From the NCBI GenBank assembly GCA_029858505.1, contig JAOUEW010000001.1, positions 744,001 to 808,000 on the forward strand: a DNA stretch of 64,000 bases, read 5' to 3'. The notes beneath the pieces were generated by a model. It searched no databases and was not told the origin of the DNA. It saw only the letters and a program-made list of their open reading frames with translations. This DNA comes from Deltaproteobacteria bacterium (GTDB taxonomy: Bacteria; SAR324; JACQKK01). How positions within the stretch are numbered: position 1 is the first letter of the stretch; every line of letters starts with the position of its first letter. The translations under genes were made by a program, and so were the position numbers. Shown piece after piece: positions 26,631 to 33,774 of the stretch.

Positions 26631-27422
26631 TTAGGGAGCGGGTTGCTCCCAGGGGGGGGTGAGGTCGGCTTGGCGCAGCCACTTTCGCCGGGCCTGCCAG
26701 TCGGGCAGAACCTTGGCCACCAGGGCCCAAAATTTGGGCGAGTGATTCATTTCGCGCAGGTGGCACAACTCGTGGACCACCACGTAGTCGAAAATACCAG
26801 GGGGCGCCAGCACCAGCCGCCAGTTGAGGTGAATCACCCCGGTCTGGGCGGCGCTGCCCCAGCGCTGTTTCTGATCCCGCACCTTCACCACGGTGGGCTT
26901 GACCCCCACCAGGGGGGCAAAGCGGGCCGCCCGGCTTTCGGCTTGGGCCTGGGCCTGGGCCCTGTACCAGCGGGTCATGCGTTGGGGAAAGCAGTCCTCT
27001 GGCGGTTGCCCCTTCCCCGCCCGTTCCCAGCGAACGCGGTCAATCCAAAACCGGTTGTTGCCAAACATCAGGCCGTCGCGCCCGGCCAGGTGGCAATAGT
27101 GAATGGGGTAGCGCTCTCCCTGAAAGGGCAGGGTTTCCCCCTCTTGCCACAGAAACGGGGGGCGCACCGGCGCTTGGGCAAACTCGGCCAGCTTGGCCAA
27201 AATCCAGGGGGCCTTCTGGCGCAGGATAGACTCCAGGGGGCCAGGGGGCATTCGGGCCGGGCTGTTCACCACCACCTCGCCCCCTGGGCGGACGGTGATG
27301 CCCACCGTGCGGCGGCGGGGGCTGGGCTTTAGCAGATAGGCGACCTCTCGGCCTTCCAGGGTCAAGCGCCCCTGGCGGGGGGCAATGGGAGAGGGGGCAA
27401 AGGGGTTGGCGCGGCGGCGCAT
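26631..27422 (-). CDS. YgjP-type metal-dependent hydrolase (M48/SprT-like)
   Basis: Zinc motif HELCHLREMNHSPKFW (H-E-x2-H and the third His/Asn region) is the hallmark of the YgjP/DUF45 family, along with QKQRWGSAAQTGVIHLNWRL, trimmed: RWGSAAQTGVIHLNW. 263 aa. The chosen ATG at 27422 follows GGAAGGA. Biochemical substrate is unknown. It is divergent from glk, with about 155 bp between the two starts. Confidence 0.87.
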   Translation of the reverse strand: MRRRANPFAPSPIAPRQGRLTLEGREVAYLLKPSPRRRTVGITVRPGGEVVVNSPARMPPGPLESILRQKAPWILAKLAEFAQAPVRPPFLWQEGETLPFQGERYPIHYCHLAGRDGLMFGNNRFWIDRVRWERAGKGQPPEDCFPQRMTRWYRAQAQAQAESRAARFAPLVGVKPTVVKVRDQKQRWGSAAQTGVIHLNWRLVLAPPGIFDYVVVHELCHLREMNHSPKFWALVAKVLPDWQARRKWLRQADLTPPWEQPAP

Positions 27423-27576
27423 GGGGTTCCTTCCGTGGAGGTTGCGCACAGCGTATGGGCATCCTGGCCCCCATGGACTGTTGTTACCTGTTCTGCTGGG
27501 GGTGTCAAACCAAATCCTTGCTTCGGGGCGGGGCTCCATCGTACAACAAAACATTCCGTTCACCGATAAGGGGTTT

Positions 27577-28554
27577 ATGGACGTTATTCTGGCGGGAGAC
27601 ATTGGGGGAACCAACACCCGCTTGGCCTTGCTGGCCCCAGGCCAGGGCCGCCCCTTGTTTCTGCGGGAGTATCCCTCTCGGGCCCATGATTCTTTAGAGG
27701 CGGTGCTGGCGGTGTTTCTGGCGGAAGCCGGGGCCGCTCATCCTGGGGTTTCTCCCACCCGTGCTGGGCTGGGGGTGGCGGGGCCGGTGACGGGCCGGGT
27801 GGCCACGGTGACCAACCTGCCCTGGCGGGTGGATGGAGAGGCCCTGGCGGCCAAGTTGGGCATTCCCACCCAAGTGATGAATGATTTTTCGGCCCTGGCC
27901 TGGGCCGTGCCAGAACTAACGGCCGGAGACCTGACCCCCCTGGGGGGCGGCACGCCGCGGGCGGGGGCGGTGAAGGCCCTGATCGGCCCAGGTACCGGGC
28001 TGGGCATGGGGGTGCTGGTGCCCGAAGGCCCCCGCTGGCGCGCCCTGCCGTCGGAAGGGGGCCATGCCGACTTTGCCCCGCGCAATGCCCAAGAAGCCCG
28101 CCTGCTGGAATTTCTGCGGGCCCGCCACGGGCGGGTCTCGTGGGAGCGGGTGCTGTCGGGCCGGGGGCTGGCCAACCTGTTCGACTTTCTGGCCAGCGAA
28201 CCGGGCCACCAAGAAAACCTCACGCCCCTCCGCCAAGCCATGGCCGGGGAAGACCCCGCCGCCGTCATCACCCGCCACGCCGGGGATTCTCCCCTCTGCG
28301 CCGCGGCCCTGGAACTGTTCTGCTCGCTGCTGGGGGCCGCCGCTGGCAACCTGGCCCTCACCGTGCTGGCCGAAGGGGGGGTGTATGTGGGCGGGGGCAT
28401 TCCGCCCCGCATCCTACCCCACCTGCAAGCGGGGTTCCGCCAAGCCTTTGAAGCCAAGGGGCGGTTCCAGGGGCTTTTGAAAGAAATTCCCGTCTATGTC
28501 ATCACCCACCCCCACCCCGGCCTGCTGGGCGCCGCCAAAGCCGCCCTGGCCTAG
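27577..28554 (+). CDS. glk: Glucokinase
   Basis: ATP-dependent glucose phosphorylation, group A bacterial glucokinase. ATP motif DIGGTNTRLAL at the N-terminus, GTGLGMGVL in the middle, SEGGHADFAP (the glucose-binding Glu/His), and VGGGIPPRI near the end. 325 aa. Start at 27577 with AAGGGG in front. Last ordinary gene before an A+T-rich foreign-looking segment. Confidence 0.93.
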   Translation: MDVILAGDIGGTNTRLALLAPGQGRPLFLREYPSRAHDSLEAVLAVFLAEAGAAHPGVSPTRAGLGVAGPVTGRVATVTNLPWRVDGEALAAKLGIPTQVMNDFSALAWAVPELTAGDLTPLGGGTPRAGAVKALIGPGTGLGMGVLVPEGPRWRALPSEGGHADFAPRNAQEARLLEFLRARHGRVSWERVLSGRGLANLFDFLASEPGHQENLTPLRQAMAGEDPAAVITRHAGDSPLCAAALELFCSLLGAAAGNLALTVLAEGGVYVGGGIPPRILPHLQAGFRQAFEAKGRFQGLLKEIPVYVITHPHPGLLGAAKAALA

Positions 28555-28743
28555 GTGGCTTTACCTCATTTGATGTCCCCGTTGAGAATTCGGACGGATT
28601 GGTGTTGCATACGATATTCGCACGAAGTTGATCCAGTTAGGTTTAGATCCTAAGACGATTTGGGTGTCATAGCCTGTTCAGAACAGAGAAAAAAAACAAA
28701 TGTGTCAAAAACACTAGGAATTCACTTTATTTGTTAGGGGAAT

Positions 28744-30204
28744 ATGAACGATGTTGGCGAGAAAATGGTTTGCTCTGATTGCATCGGAAATGAACTCCTA
28801 AAGGAAGAGGTACAAACCGAGGGTACAAAAGGAAGTTGCTCGTACTGTGGGAAAAAAAAGAAAGGCATTCTTATTAGTGACCTTGCGGAAAAGGTAGAAT
28901 CCGTAATTGATGATTTCTTTCAATTAACCGATGAAGACCCAACAGGCGATGAGTTTATACGGGAGATGAACGGTTATATGTGGGAGCGTTCGGGAGAAGA
29001 GGTAAATTTGGTGATTCAAGAAATAGCCGAGATTGAGGAAGAGATTGCGGAAGATGTTCGGGACTATCTAGAACTAAAAAATTGTGATCGCAGGGATGCA
29101 AGAGATGGGATAGAAAACCCGTTTAGTGCATCTGCCCACTACGAACATGTTGGTCCTGACACCTGGTATTTTAAAGAAACTTGGTCTTCTTTTAAGAGGC
29201 ATATACGCACAGAGGCTCGTTATTTTAGCCGAAAGGCGGAATATGCCTTGCGTCATATATTTTATAATCTAACAAACCTTGTTTCGGTTACTGGGGAAAA
29301 ACCCGTTCGTGTGATTGAACCTGGTGAAAAAGGAAGCCAAATATATAGGGCGAGGATGGCGGAATCAGATCACATGCTTAAAACAATACTGTCTGACCCA
29401 ACTAGGGAACTTGGCCCACCTCCATCAAGAAAAGCTCGTAGCGGTAGGATGAATGCATCAGGCATCTCTGTATTTTACGGTGGAATGAATGCTGAGACTT
29501 GTATAGCAGAGATTAGACCCCCTGTTGGGAGCCAAGTCGTAGTTGGGAAGTTTGAAATTATCAAGCCTATTCACATACTTAACTTTAAAGTATTGGAGGA
29601 AATCTTTGTGCATTGGAACTATTTTGATCCTGACTTAAAGATGAAATGGGGAAGTGCGGTATTTTTTGAGGAATTAGTAAAAGAACTCACTAGGCCAATA
29701 ATGCCGTCTGACGAGGAGTTTGAGTACCTACCCACACAAGTTGTGGCTGAATTTTTAGCACAATATGTTAATCCCAAATTGGACGGTATGATATTTCGAT
29801 CATCACAAACAAATAACGAGGGTGAAAATGTTGTTCTTTTTCAACACGCCTCTATAGTCGAACAATATATCCTGCCACCCGGTTGTAAGGTTTCTATTGA
29901 TATGGGTCAAGTATATGAGGATGAAGTTGATGATTCAATTTCGATTTATGAGGCTGAAGCGGAGAAAACTAATGAAGAAACACCTTCTGCGGAGGAGGAT
30001 TCAAATCCACTTAAGTATTTAGTAAACTTAACGGAGTTAAATACATTAAGGTTGAGGGGGTTGGAAGATCAAAGTCCGCTATTGCCACCAACCCTAAGGT
30101 TGGATGTGAAGGGCATAGAGGTTTTTAGAATCACTGCGGCGAAATACACCACTGAAAATCGCTCAGTACAACGTATTCGTTTTTCAAGAAAAAAATACAC
30201 ATGA
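28744..30204 (+). CDS. Zinc-ribbon + RES-domain protein (HEPN/RES-type N-terminus)
   Basis: The N-terminus carries a zinc ribbon (Cys10, Cys13, Cys32, Cys35). An acidic helical region of about 130 residues follows, of the kind found before RES domains (HEPN/RES N-terminal domain). Residues about 197-385 match the RES fold: YRAR (Arg202), GRMNASG (Arg235), Tyr245, Glu256 in IAEIRP, and Ser353/354 near IFRSSQ, then ENVVLF. RES domains degrade NAD+ in toxin-antitoxin systems. The gene is strikingly A+T-rich against its neighbours, which points to transfer. No Xre/ParS-type antitoxin is adjacent. TAGGGG lies before the ATG. Confidence 0.82.
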   Translation: MNDVGEKMVCSDCIGNELLKEEVQTEGTKGSCSYCGKKKKGILISDLAEKVESVIDDFFQLTDEDPTGDEFIREMNGYMWERSGEEVNLVIQEIAEIEEEIAEDVRDYLELKNCDRRDARDGIENPFSASAHYEHVGPDTWYFKETWSSFKRHIRTEARYFSRKAEYALRHIFYNLTNLVSVTGEKPVRVIEPGEKGSQIYRARMAESDHMLKTILSDPTRELGPPPSRKARSGRMNASGISVFYGGMNAETCIAEIRPPVGSQVVVGKFEIIKPIHILNFKVLEEIFVHWNYFDPDLKMKWGSAVFFEELVKELTRPIMPSDEEFEYLPTQVVAEFLAQYVNPKLDGMIFRSSQTNNEGENVVLFQHASIVEQYILPPGCKVSIDMGQVYEDEVDDSISIYEAEAEKTNEETPSAEEDSNPLKYLVNLTELNTLRLRGLEDQSPLLPPTLRLDVKGIEVFRITAAKYTTENRSVQRIRFSRKKYT

Positions 30205-30386
30205 TTAACTTAGACGAACATTTTTTGTTTTTTAAAATGAGGGTAATTTTGTTCAAAGTATCTTCATTTTTCGCACGTCATCATACAATCATGTCCTTTG
30301 TTCAAAACAATCAGCGGGCAATTTGGCGAGGAATATTTTTTTGCAAAGGTGGGCCAATTTGCCCCACGGTGTTTCAATGCGAGTAG
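30201..30386 (+). CDS. Possible small ORF coupled to the RES gene
   Basis: A 61-codon reading frame overlaps the RES stop by 4 bp (ATGA) and ends in a TAG that lies at the edge of the chimeric tRNA. It is A+T-rich, Phe-rich at its start, and matches no family I know. It may be a real coupled gene cut short by the rearrangement, or chance. I give it low weight. Confidence 0.25.
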   Translation: MINLDEHFLFFKMRVILFKVSSFFARHHTIMSFVQNNQRAIWRGIFFCKGGPICPTVFQCE

Positions 30387-30457
30387 CGGGGGCAGGATTT
30401 GAACCCGCGACCCTCAGTTTGGAAAACTGATGCTCTAGCCAGCTGAGCTATTCCCGC
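30385..30457 (-). pseudogene. Chimeric tRNA: tRNA-Gly(UCC) body with tRNA-fMet 3' end
   Basis: The first 62 nt (acceptor 5' strand, D-arm, anticodon arm with TCC, variable loop, T-arm 5' strand) match the intact tRNA-Gly at 31263-31336. The last part, from the T-loop outward, matches the 3' end of tRNA-fMet at 31161-31234, including bases beyond the gene. The joint lies in the shared GGATTTGAACC. The gene is one base shorter (73 nt) and its 5' GCGGGAA cannot pair properly with the fMet CCCCGCT strand: with a one-base shift only about five pairs form. It probably does not make a charged glycine tRNA. Confidence 0.75.
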
Positions 30458-30576
30458 GGATGCCCTAAGAACTCCGGGTTCCCGCAAGATTCAGTTGATC
30501 CAAGCCAGATCAACAGAACAGAACCCCTGGAATTCCTTCATTTTTCTCATCTCTCTACACTGCAGGATGGAATGCG
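30395..30576 (-). repeat. 182-bp direct repeat, copy 1
   Basis: Nearly identical to 31274-31455 (five mismatches by eye over 182 bp). It contains most of the tRNA-Gly sequence plus 119 bp of its 5' flank, so the chimeric copy has inherited the upstream region and could be transcribed. Confidence 0.9.
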
Positions 30577-30635
30577 CTTGCTTCCTTCCTGCTTCACCAA
30601 CCGAACGGATGATTCAATGAACCGGTGGCTTTGAG
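30570..30635. repeat. Partial copy of the dispersed repeat tail
   Basis: ATGCGCTTGCTTCCTTCCTG and the following CACCAACCGAACGG match the tail of the inverted-repeat elements at 9.3, 26.4 and 55.6 kb. The second copy of the 182-bp repeat stops exactly at ATGCG, where this tail begins, so the repeat tail may mark a recombination boundary. Confidence 0.5.
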
Positions 30636-31099
30636 AGTCTGGACAGGCGGCGCAGCAGCCAAGCGTACCCCGCCCCCAGCAGTGCCCCGGCCAGCAGGTT
30701 CCACCACATCAGCAGCGAAACCCCCCAGAAAAGCACTAATTCCACCGGAAGTTTGACCCATGCGGCCCACCAGCTTTCATCTGGGGGGATGTTTCCCTTT
30801 ACGGTGACCCAGATCAGGATTTGAAAGATGAACAGCCCATGGGCCAGCACCGCACCCAGGGTTCCAGCCAGTGCCCCCTTGAGCAGGGAAGCCGGGCTCC
30901 CGGCTCCCCGCTCCATGATTTTCCGCCAAGCCAGGGTTGGCCCGCCCCAGCAAGCCAGCGCTGCCATCTCTGCCTGAATGAGTCCTGCTAGGCCCTCAGG
31001 CCAAGGGCCCGCCTGCCACCACACCAGGGCGAATCCCGGTGCCAGGCACACCAGCCCAAACCCCGCCGACCGCCGCCATTTGATGGGTTTTTCGTTCAT
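30614..31099 (-). CDS. Predicted membrane protein, unknown function
   Basis: 161 residues with four hydrophobic segments (about 10-30, 33-55, 70-100, 117-150) and a C-terminus rich in Arg. No recognised family. It lies between the chimeric tRNA and tRNA-fMet, inside the rearranged segment, and its last codons overlap a dispersed repeat tail, so the C-terminus may be altered. It is G+C-rich like the rest of the chromosome, not like the RES gene. Confidence 0.6.
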   Translation of the reverse strand: MNEKPIKWRRSAGFGLVCLAPGFALVWWQAGPWPEGLAGLIQAEMAALACWGGPTLAWRKIMERGAGSPASLLKGALAGTLGAVLAHGLFIFQILIWVTVKGNIPPDESWWAAWVKLPVELVLFWGVSLLMWWNLLAGALLGAGYAWLLRRLSRLSKPPVH

Positions 31100-31160
31100 G
31101 TGTATTCACGAGAGCAAAAAAAAAGCCGATCACGGATTTCGTGAGCGGCTGGTGTGGGAG

Positions 31161-31234
31161 TAGCGGGGGCAGGATTTGAACCTGCGGCCTTTGGGTTATG
31201 AGCCCAACGAGCTACCGGACTGCTCTACCCCGCG
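31161..31234 (-). tRNA. Initiator tRNA-fMet (CAU)
   Basis: A 74-nt cloverleaf. CAT anticodon in CTCATAA, with the three G:C pairs (GGG/CCC) next to the loop that mark initiators. The first base C is opposite a T at position 72, an unpaired end as in other initiator tRNAs. CCA is not encoded. Its 3' 25 bp with flank recur at the chimeric tRNA (30381-30405). Confidence 0.93.
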
Positions 31235-31262
31235 ATCAAGGATGGGAGGAAGGAGAAGGGAG

Positions 31263-31336
31263 AGCGGGAAACGGGATTTGAACCCGCGACCCTCAGTTTG
31301 GAAAACTGATGCTCTAGCCAGCTGAGCTATTCCCGC
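31263..31336 (-). tRNA. tRNA-Gly (UCC)
   Basis: Complete 74-nt cloverleaf: acceptor GCGGGAA/TTCCCGC with discriminator T, D-arm GCTC/GAGC, anticodon stem TCAGT/ACTGA with loop TTTCCAA, T-arm GCGGG-TTCAAAT-CCCGT (one wobble pair at the end). CCA not encoded. It is the intact partner of the chimera at 30385-30457 and is 26 bp upstream of tRNA-fMet on the same strand. Confidence 0.95.
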
Positions 31337-31455
31337 GGATGCCCTAAGAACTCCGGGTTCCCGCAAGATTCAGCAGATCCAAGCCAGATCAACCGAACAG
31401 AACCCCTGGAATTCCTTCATTTTTCCCATCTCTCTACACTGCCGGATGGAATGCG
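31274..31455 (-). repeat. 182-bp direct repeat, copy 2
   Basis: Copy associated with the intact tRNA-Gly; offset to copy 1 is 879 bp. It ends 26 bp before the SDR gene stop, so the duplicated flank is the intergenic region upstream of tRNA-Gly. Confidence 0.9.
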
Positions 31456-31480
31456 GGATGTCAAACAAGAAGAATGGTGT

Positions 31481-32194
31481 TCACAGCCCCAACCCGCCAG
31501 CCACGGAAAGGGCCGTGCCGGTGGTGTATTGAGCGGCGGGAGACAGGAGGAAATCCAGGGCGGCCAGCACATCATCAAAGGTACCCAGCCGCCCGGCGGG
31601 GATGGGAACCTCCAGCCCATCGTTGGAGTTTTCCAGCACCCCCGGCGCGATGAGGTTGACCGTGGTGCCCTGGGCCGCCAGGGCCTGGGCAAAGGTTTTG
31701 GTGAGCTGCCACACCCCCAGCTTGGCGGTGAAGTAATCGGCGGCACGGGGGCGGGCGGCGGGGGCCAGGGCCAGGGCGTCGCCCAGGTTGATCACCCGCC
31801 CCTGGCCAGAGGGGGCCAGCAGGGGTGCGGCCCGTTGGGTGAGGTGAAAGGCGGCCCCCAGGGTGCCTTCCAGGGTGCGGGACCATTGTTCAGGGGTAAG
31901 CTCATTCAGTGGCAGGGGGTTGTATAGCCCCACGTTGTTGATCAGCACATCCAGCCGGGGGGTTAGGGCCGCCACTTGGTCCATCAGGGCTTCTCGCTGT
32001 TCCAGGCGGGCCAGGTCGGCTTGCAGCAGGTGGGCCTGGGCGCCGTTCTGCTGGGCCTGCTGGGCCAGGGCTTGGGCCTGGGGCAGGCTGCTTCGGTAGT
32101 GCAGCAGCAGCAGGGTGCCCGGCTGGGCCAAGTGCAGGGCCATGGCCCACCCCAATCCCTGGGCCGCCCCGGTGATGAGAATGGCTCGGGTCAT
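31481..32194 (-). CDS. Short-chain dehydrogenase/reductase, possibly a pteridine reductase (FolM-like)
   Basis: Rossmann-fold SDR: GAAQGLGWAMA (cofactor loop), NNVG, and the catalytic Tyr and Lys in DYFTAKLG. 237 aa. SDRs next to folB are often dihydromonapterin/pteridine reductases, and the gene overlaps folB by 4 bp, so a folate/pterin role is the best inference; substrate is not shown by sequence alone. Confidence 0.83.
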   Translation of the reverse strand: MTRAILITGAAQGLGWAMALHLAQPGTLLLLHYRSSLPQAQALAQQAQQNGAQAHLLQADLARLEQREALMDQVAALTPRLDVLINNVGLYNPLPLNELTPEQWSRTLEGTLGAAFHLTQRAAPLLAPSGQGRVINLGDALALAPAARPRAADYFTAKLGVWQLTKTFAQALAAQGTTVNLIAPGVLENSNDGLEVPIPAGRLGTFDDVLAALDFLLSPAAQYTTGTALSVAGGLGL

Positions 32195-32580
32195 GGCGCC
32201 TCCCGGCGGGAGAGGGTCAGCCGGGCCGCGGCCCCCTGGGCCTGGGGCAGGGCCCCCGGTTTCACCACCTCCAATTGGATTTCCTCTAGGCCAAAAGTTT
32301 GCGCCAGGTGCAGGGCCAGGGCCCGGCAGAGGGTCTCTAACAGGTGGAAGGAACGCCCCGCCAGGAAGGTTTCTGTCTCTCGGGCCACGGCGGCGTAGTC
32401 CAGCGTGTCGGCCAGCCGGTCTGTTTCGGCCGCCCGCTGAAAAGACAACGGAAGGGTGAGGGAAATTTCCAGGGGTTGGGGTTGATCGCGCTCGGCGGGG
32501 GTGACCCCAATTTTGGCGGATACCCGCAGCCCGGCCACGCTTAAAGACTCCCCAGAAAACCGCCAGGGGGCCGGTGTCAT
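32191..32580 (-). CDS. folB: Dihydroneopterin aldolase-type protein
   Basis: Tunnelling-fold enzyme of folate synthesis. IGVTPAERDQPQPLEISLTL and DTLDYAAVARETETF match the FolB/FolX pattern, with a late Lys in VVKPGAL. 129 aa. It overlaps both neighbours by 4 bp in a PilZ-folB-SDR operon read on the minus strand. FolB and FolX (epimerase) cannot be told apart here. Confidence 0.85.
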   Translation of the reverse strand: MTPAPWRFSGESLSVAGLRVSAKIGVTPAERDQPQPLEISLTLPLSFQRAAETDRLADTLDYAAVARETETFLAGRSFHLLETLCRALALHLAQTFGLEEIQLEVVKPGALPQAQGAAARLTLSRREAP

Positions 32581-32951
32581 GGCTTGCCCTGGGGCAAATT
32601 CAAGCCCTGAACGATTTGCTGGAAGATATCGTCATCCAAAGGGCCCTGGGTAAACCGAACGCCGCACTTGTATTTGGCTTCCAAAAACACATCATCCGTC
32701 ATCACCACTTCTTGGTGCATCACTTCTACCTCCATTTGAAACTGGCGGCGGAAGCTCACCACCAGTTTTTTCCCCTCAGGGAAGGGCAGGTTAGACCAAA
32801 AGTACAACCCCCCCCGCGACACATTCAGCAGGGTGTACTCGTGATAGCCGTCGTCCAGCAAAATTTTCGGGTCGGGGCGTTCTACCTCGATCCGGTCATA
32901 CTTGCGCATGTTGGCCCCCTTCGGCATGGCGGCTTGGGTATTTCCACTCAT
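32577..32951 (-). CDS. PilZ-domain protein
   Basis: Small cyclic-di-GMP receptor type. The two ligand motifs are present: R-x3-R in MRKYDRIEVE and N-x-S-x2-G in NVSRGGLYF. 124 aa. Stand-alone PilZ protein heading a folate operon with ATGA overlap to folB; a functional link is not obvious. Start at 32951; ATGs at 32927 and 32909 are in frame and possible. Confidence 0.88.
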   Translation of the reverse strand: MSGNTQAAMPKGANMRKYDRIEVERPDPKILLDDGYHEYTLLNVSRGGLYFWSNLPFPEGKKLVVSFRRQFQMEVEVMHQEVVMTDDVFLEAKYKCGVRFTQGPLDDDIFQQIVQGLNLPQGKP

Positions 32952-33187
32952 CGGCAGACTCTACATGGATTTAGCGTGAAGGTGTCTTGCCGCAAACCAG
33001 CCCCATCCTAACGCCATCCCCGGCGCAAGATCAACGGACGCATGGGTTTTCCTGACAATCTTTCTCGCTGACGGTTTCCCCCTCTTTATCATAAGCGTAT
33101 TCTAGGGGAGAGAGTTCCCTAAAAAAATATCCATTGACTCCCCCCGCCCCCAGCAGGGAAACTGATTCCATTCTGTACCCGCTCTTA

Positions 33188-33237
33188 TTTCCCCCTTTTC
33201 TCTCTTTCTCTCTTTCTCTCTCTCCCTCTCTCCCTCT
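33188..33237 (+). promoter_or_regulatory. 50-nt all-pyrimidine leader directly before the start codon
   Basis: From 33188 to 33237 every base is C or T, mostly CTCTCT and TTTCTC repeats, ending exactly at the ATG of the SRPBCC gene. There is no Shine-Dalgarno. It could serve as an S1-type ribosome site or be a phase-variable simple repeat. Confidence 0.6.
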
Positions 33238-33675
33238 ATGGCATCCATGCGCGAAGTGTACACAGACTTTGACATCCCCGTGGAGCCGGGGAAGGTGTGG
33301 CGGGCCCTGACCGACTTCCCCTCCTATCCCCAATGGGCCCCCTTTCTGGAAAGCGTGAAGGGCAACGCCGTGCCGGGAGAAACCCTGCTTGTGGTAGCCA
33401 AGGCCCCCGGTCTTTTTCGCATGAAGCTCTCTCCCGTGGTGCAGTCGGCCACCCCCGGCTACAACCTGCGCTGGCGGGGGGTGGTGGGGGCCGGGTGGCT
33501 GTTCGCCGGAACCCACGAGTGGCTGCTGGAACCCCAGCGCGACGGCGGTACCCATGTCATCCACCGGGAGCGGTTCACCGGTCTGCTGTCTTGGTTCATC
33601 GCTCCCTTGCTGACCCCCTCCCTGGCCAAAGGCTTCCGCCAGTTCAACGCGGCCTTCTGGAAAAGATGCCAGTAG
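33238..33675 (+). CDS. SRPBCC (polyketide cyclase-like) domain protein
   Basis: START-like fold of about 145 aa: a first strand (REVYTDFDIP), then VWRALTDFPSYPQWAPF, and a C-terminal helix (LTPSLAKGFRQFNAAF). These bind small hydrophobic ligands; specific role unknown. The start has no ribosome-binding site and follows an uninterrupted pyrimidine tract; a second ATG lies 9 nt in. Confidence 0.85.
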   Translation: MASMREVYTDFDIPVEPGKVWRALTDFPSYPQWAPFLESVKGNAVPGETLLVVAKAPGLFRMKLSPVVQSATPGYNLRWRGVVGAGWLFAGTHEWLLEPQRDGGTHVIHRERFTGLLSWFIAPLLTPSLAKGFRQFNAAFWKRCQ

Positions 33676-33731
33676 GGGGTTGAAGGTTCTCCGGCTGGCT
33701 ATTCTATCTGTTCTCCTTTGCTGAGTAGGAG

Positions 33732-33758
33732 AAGGGGGTATGACCTCCCCCCTTTTTT
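33732..33758 (+). terminator. Terminator between SRPBCC gene and mnmG
   Basis: AAGGGGG pairs with CCCCCTT, followed by TTTTTT, about 55 bp after the SRPBCC stop and just before the mnmG start. Confidence 0.65.
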
Positions 33759-33774
33759 AGTTTATCCTGTTGGG

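Noticed and set aside
30385-30457. Functional second tRNA-Gly
   Set aside because: The 3' strand of the acceptor stem comes from tRNA-fMet and does not pair with the Gly 5' strand; called a chimera or pseudogene.
28555-31455. Complete integrative element at the tRNA
   Set aside because: No integrase gene and no matching attachment repeat at the left end near glk could be found, so only an insert or remnant can be claimed.
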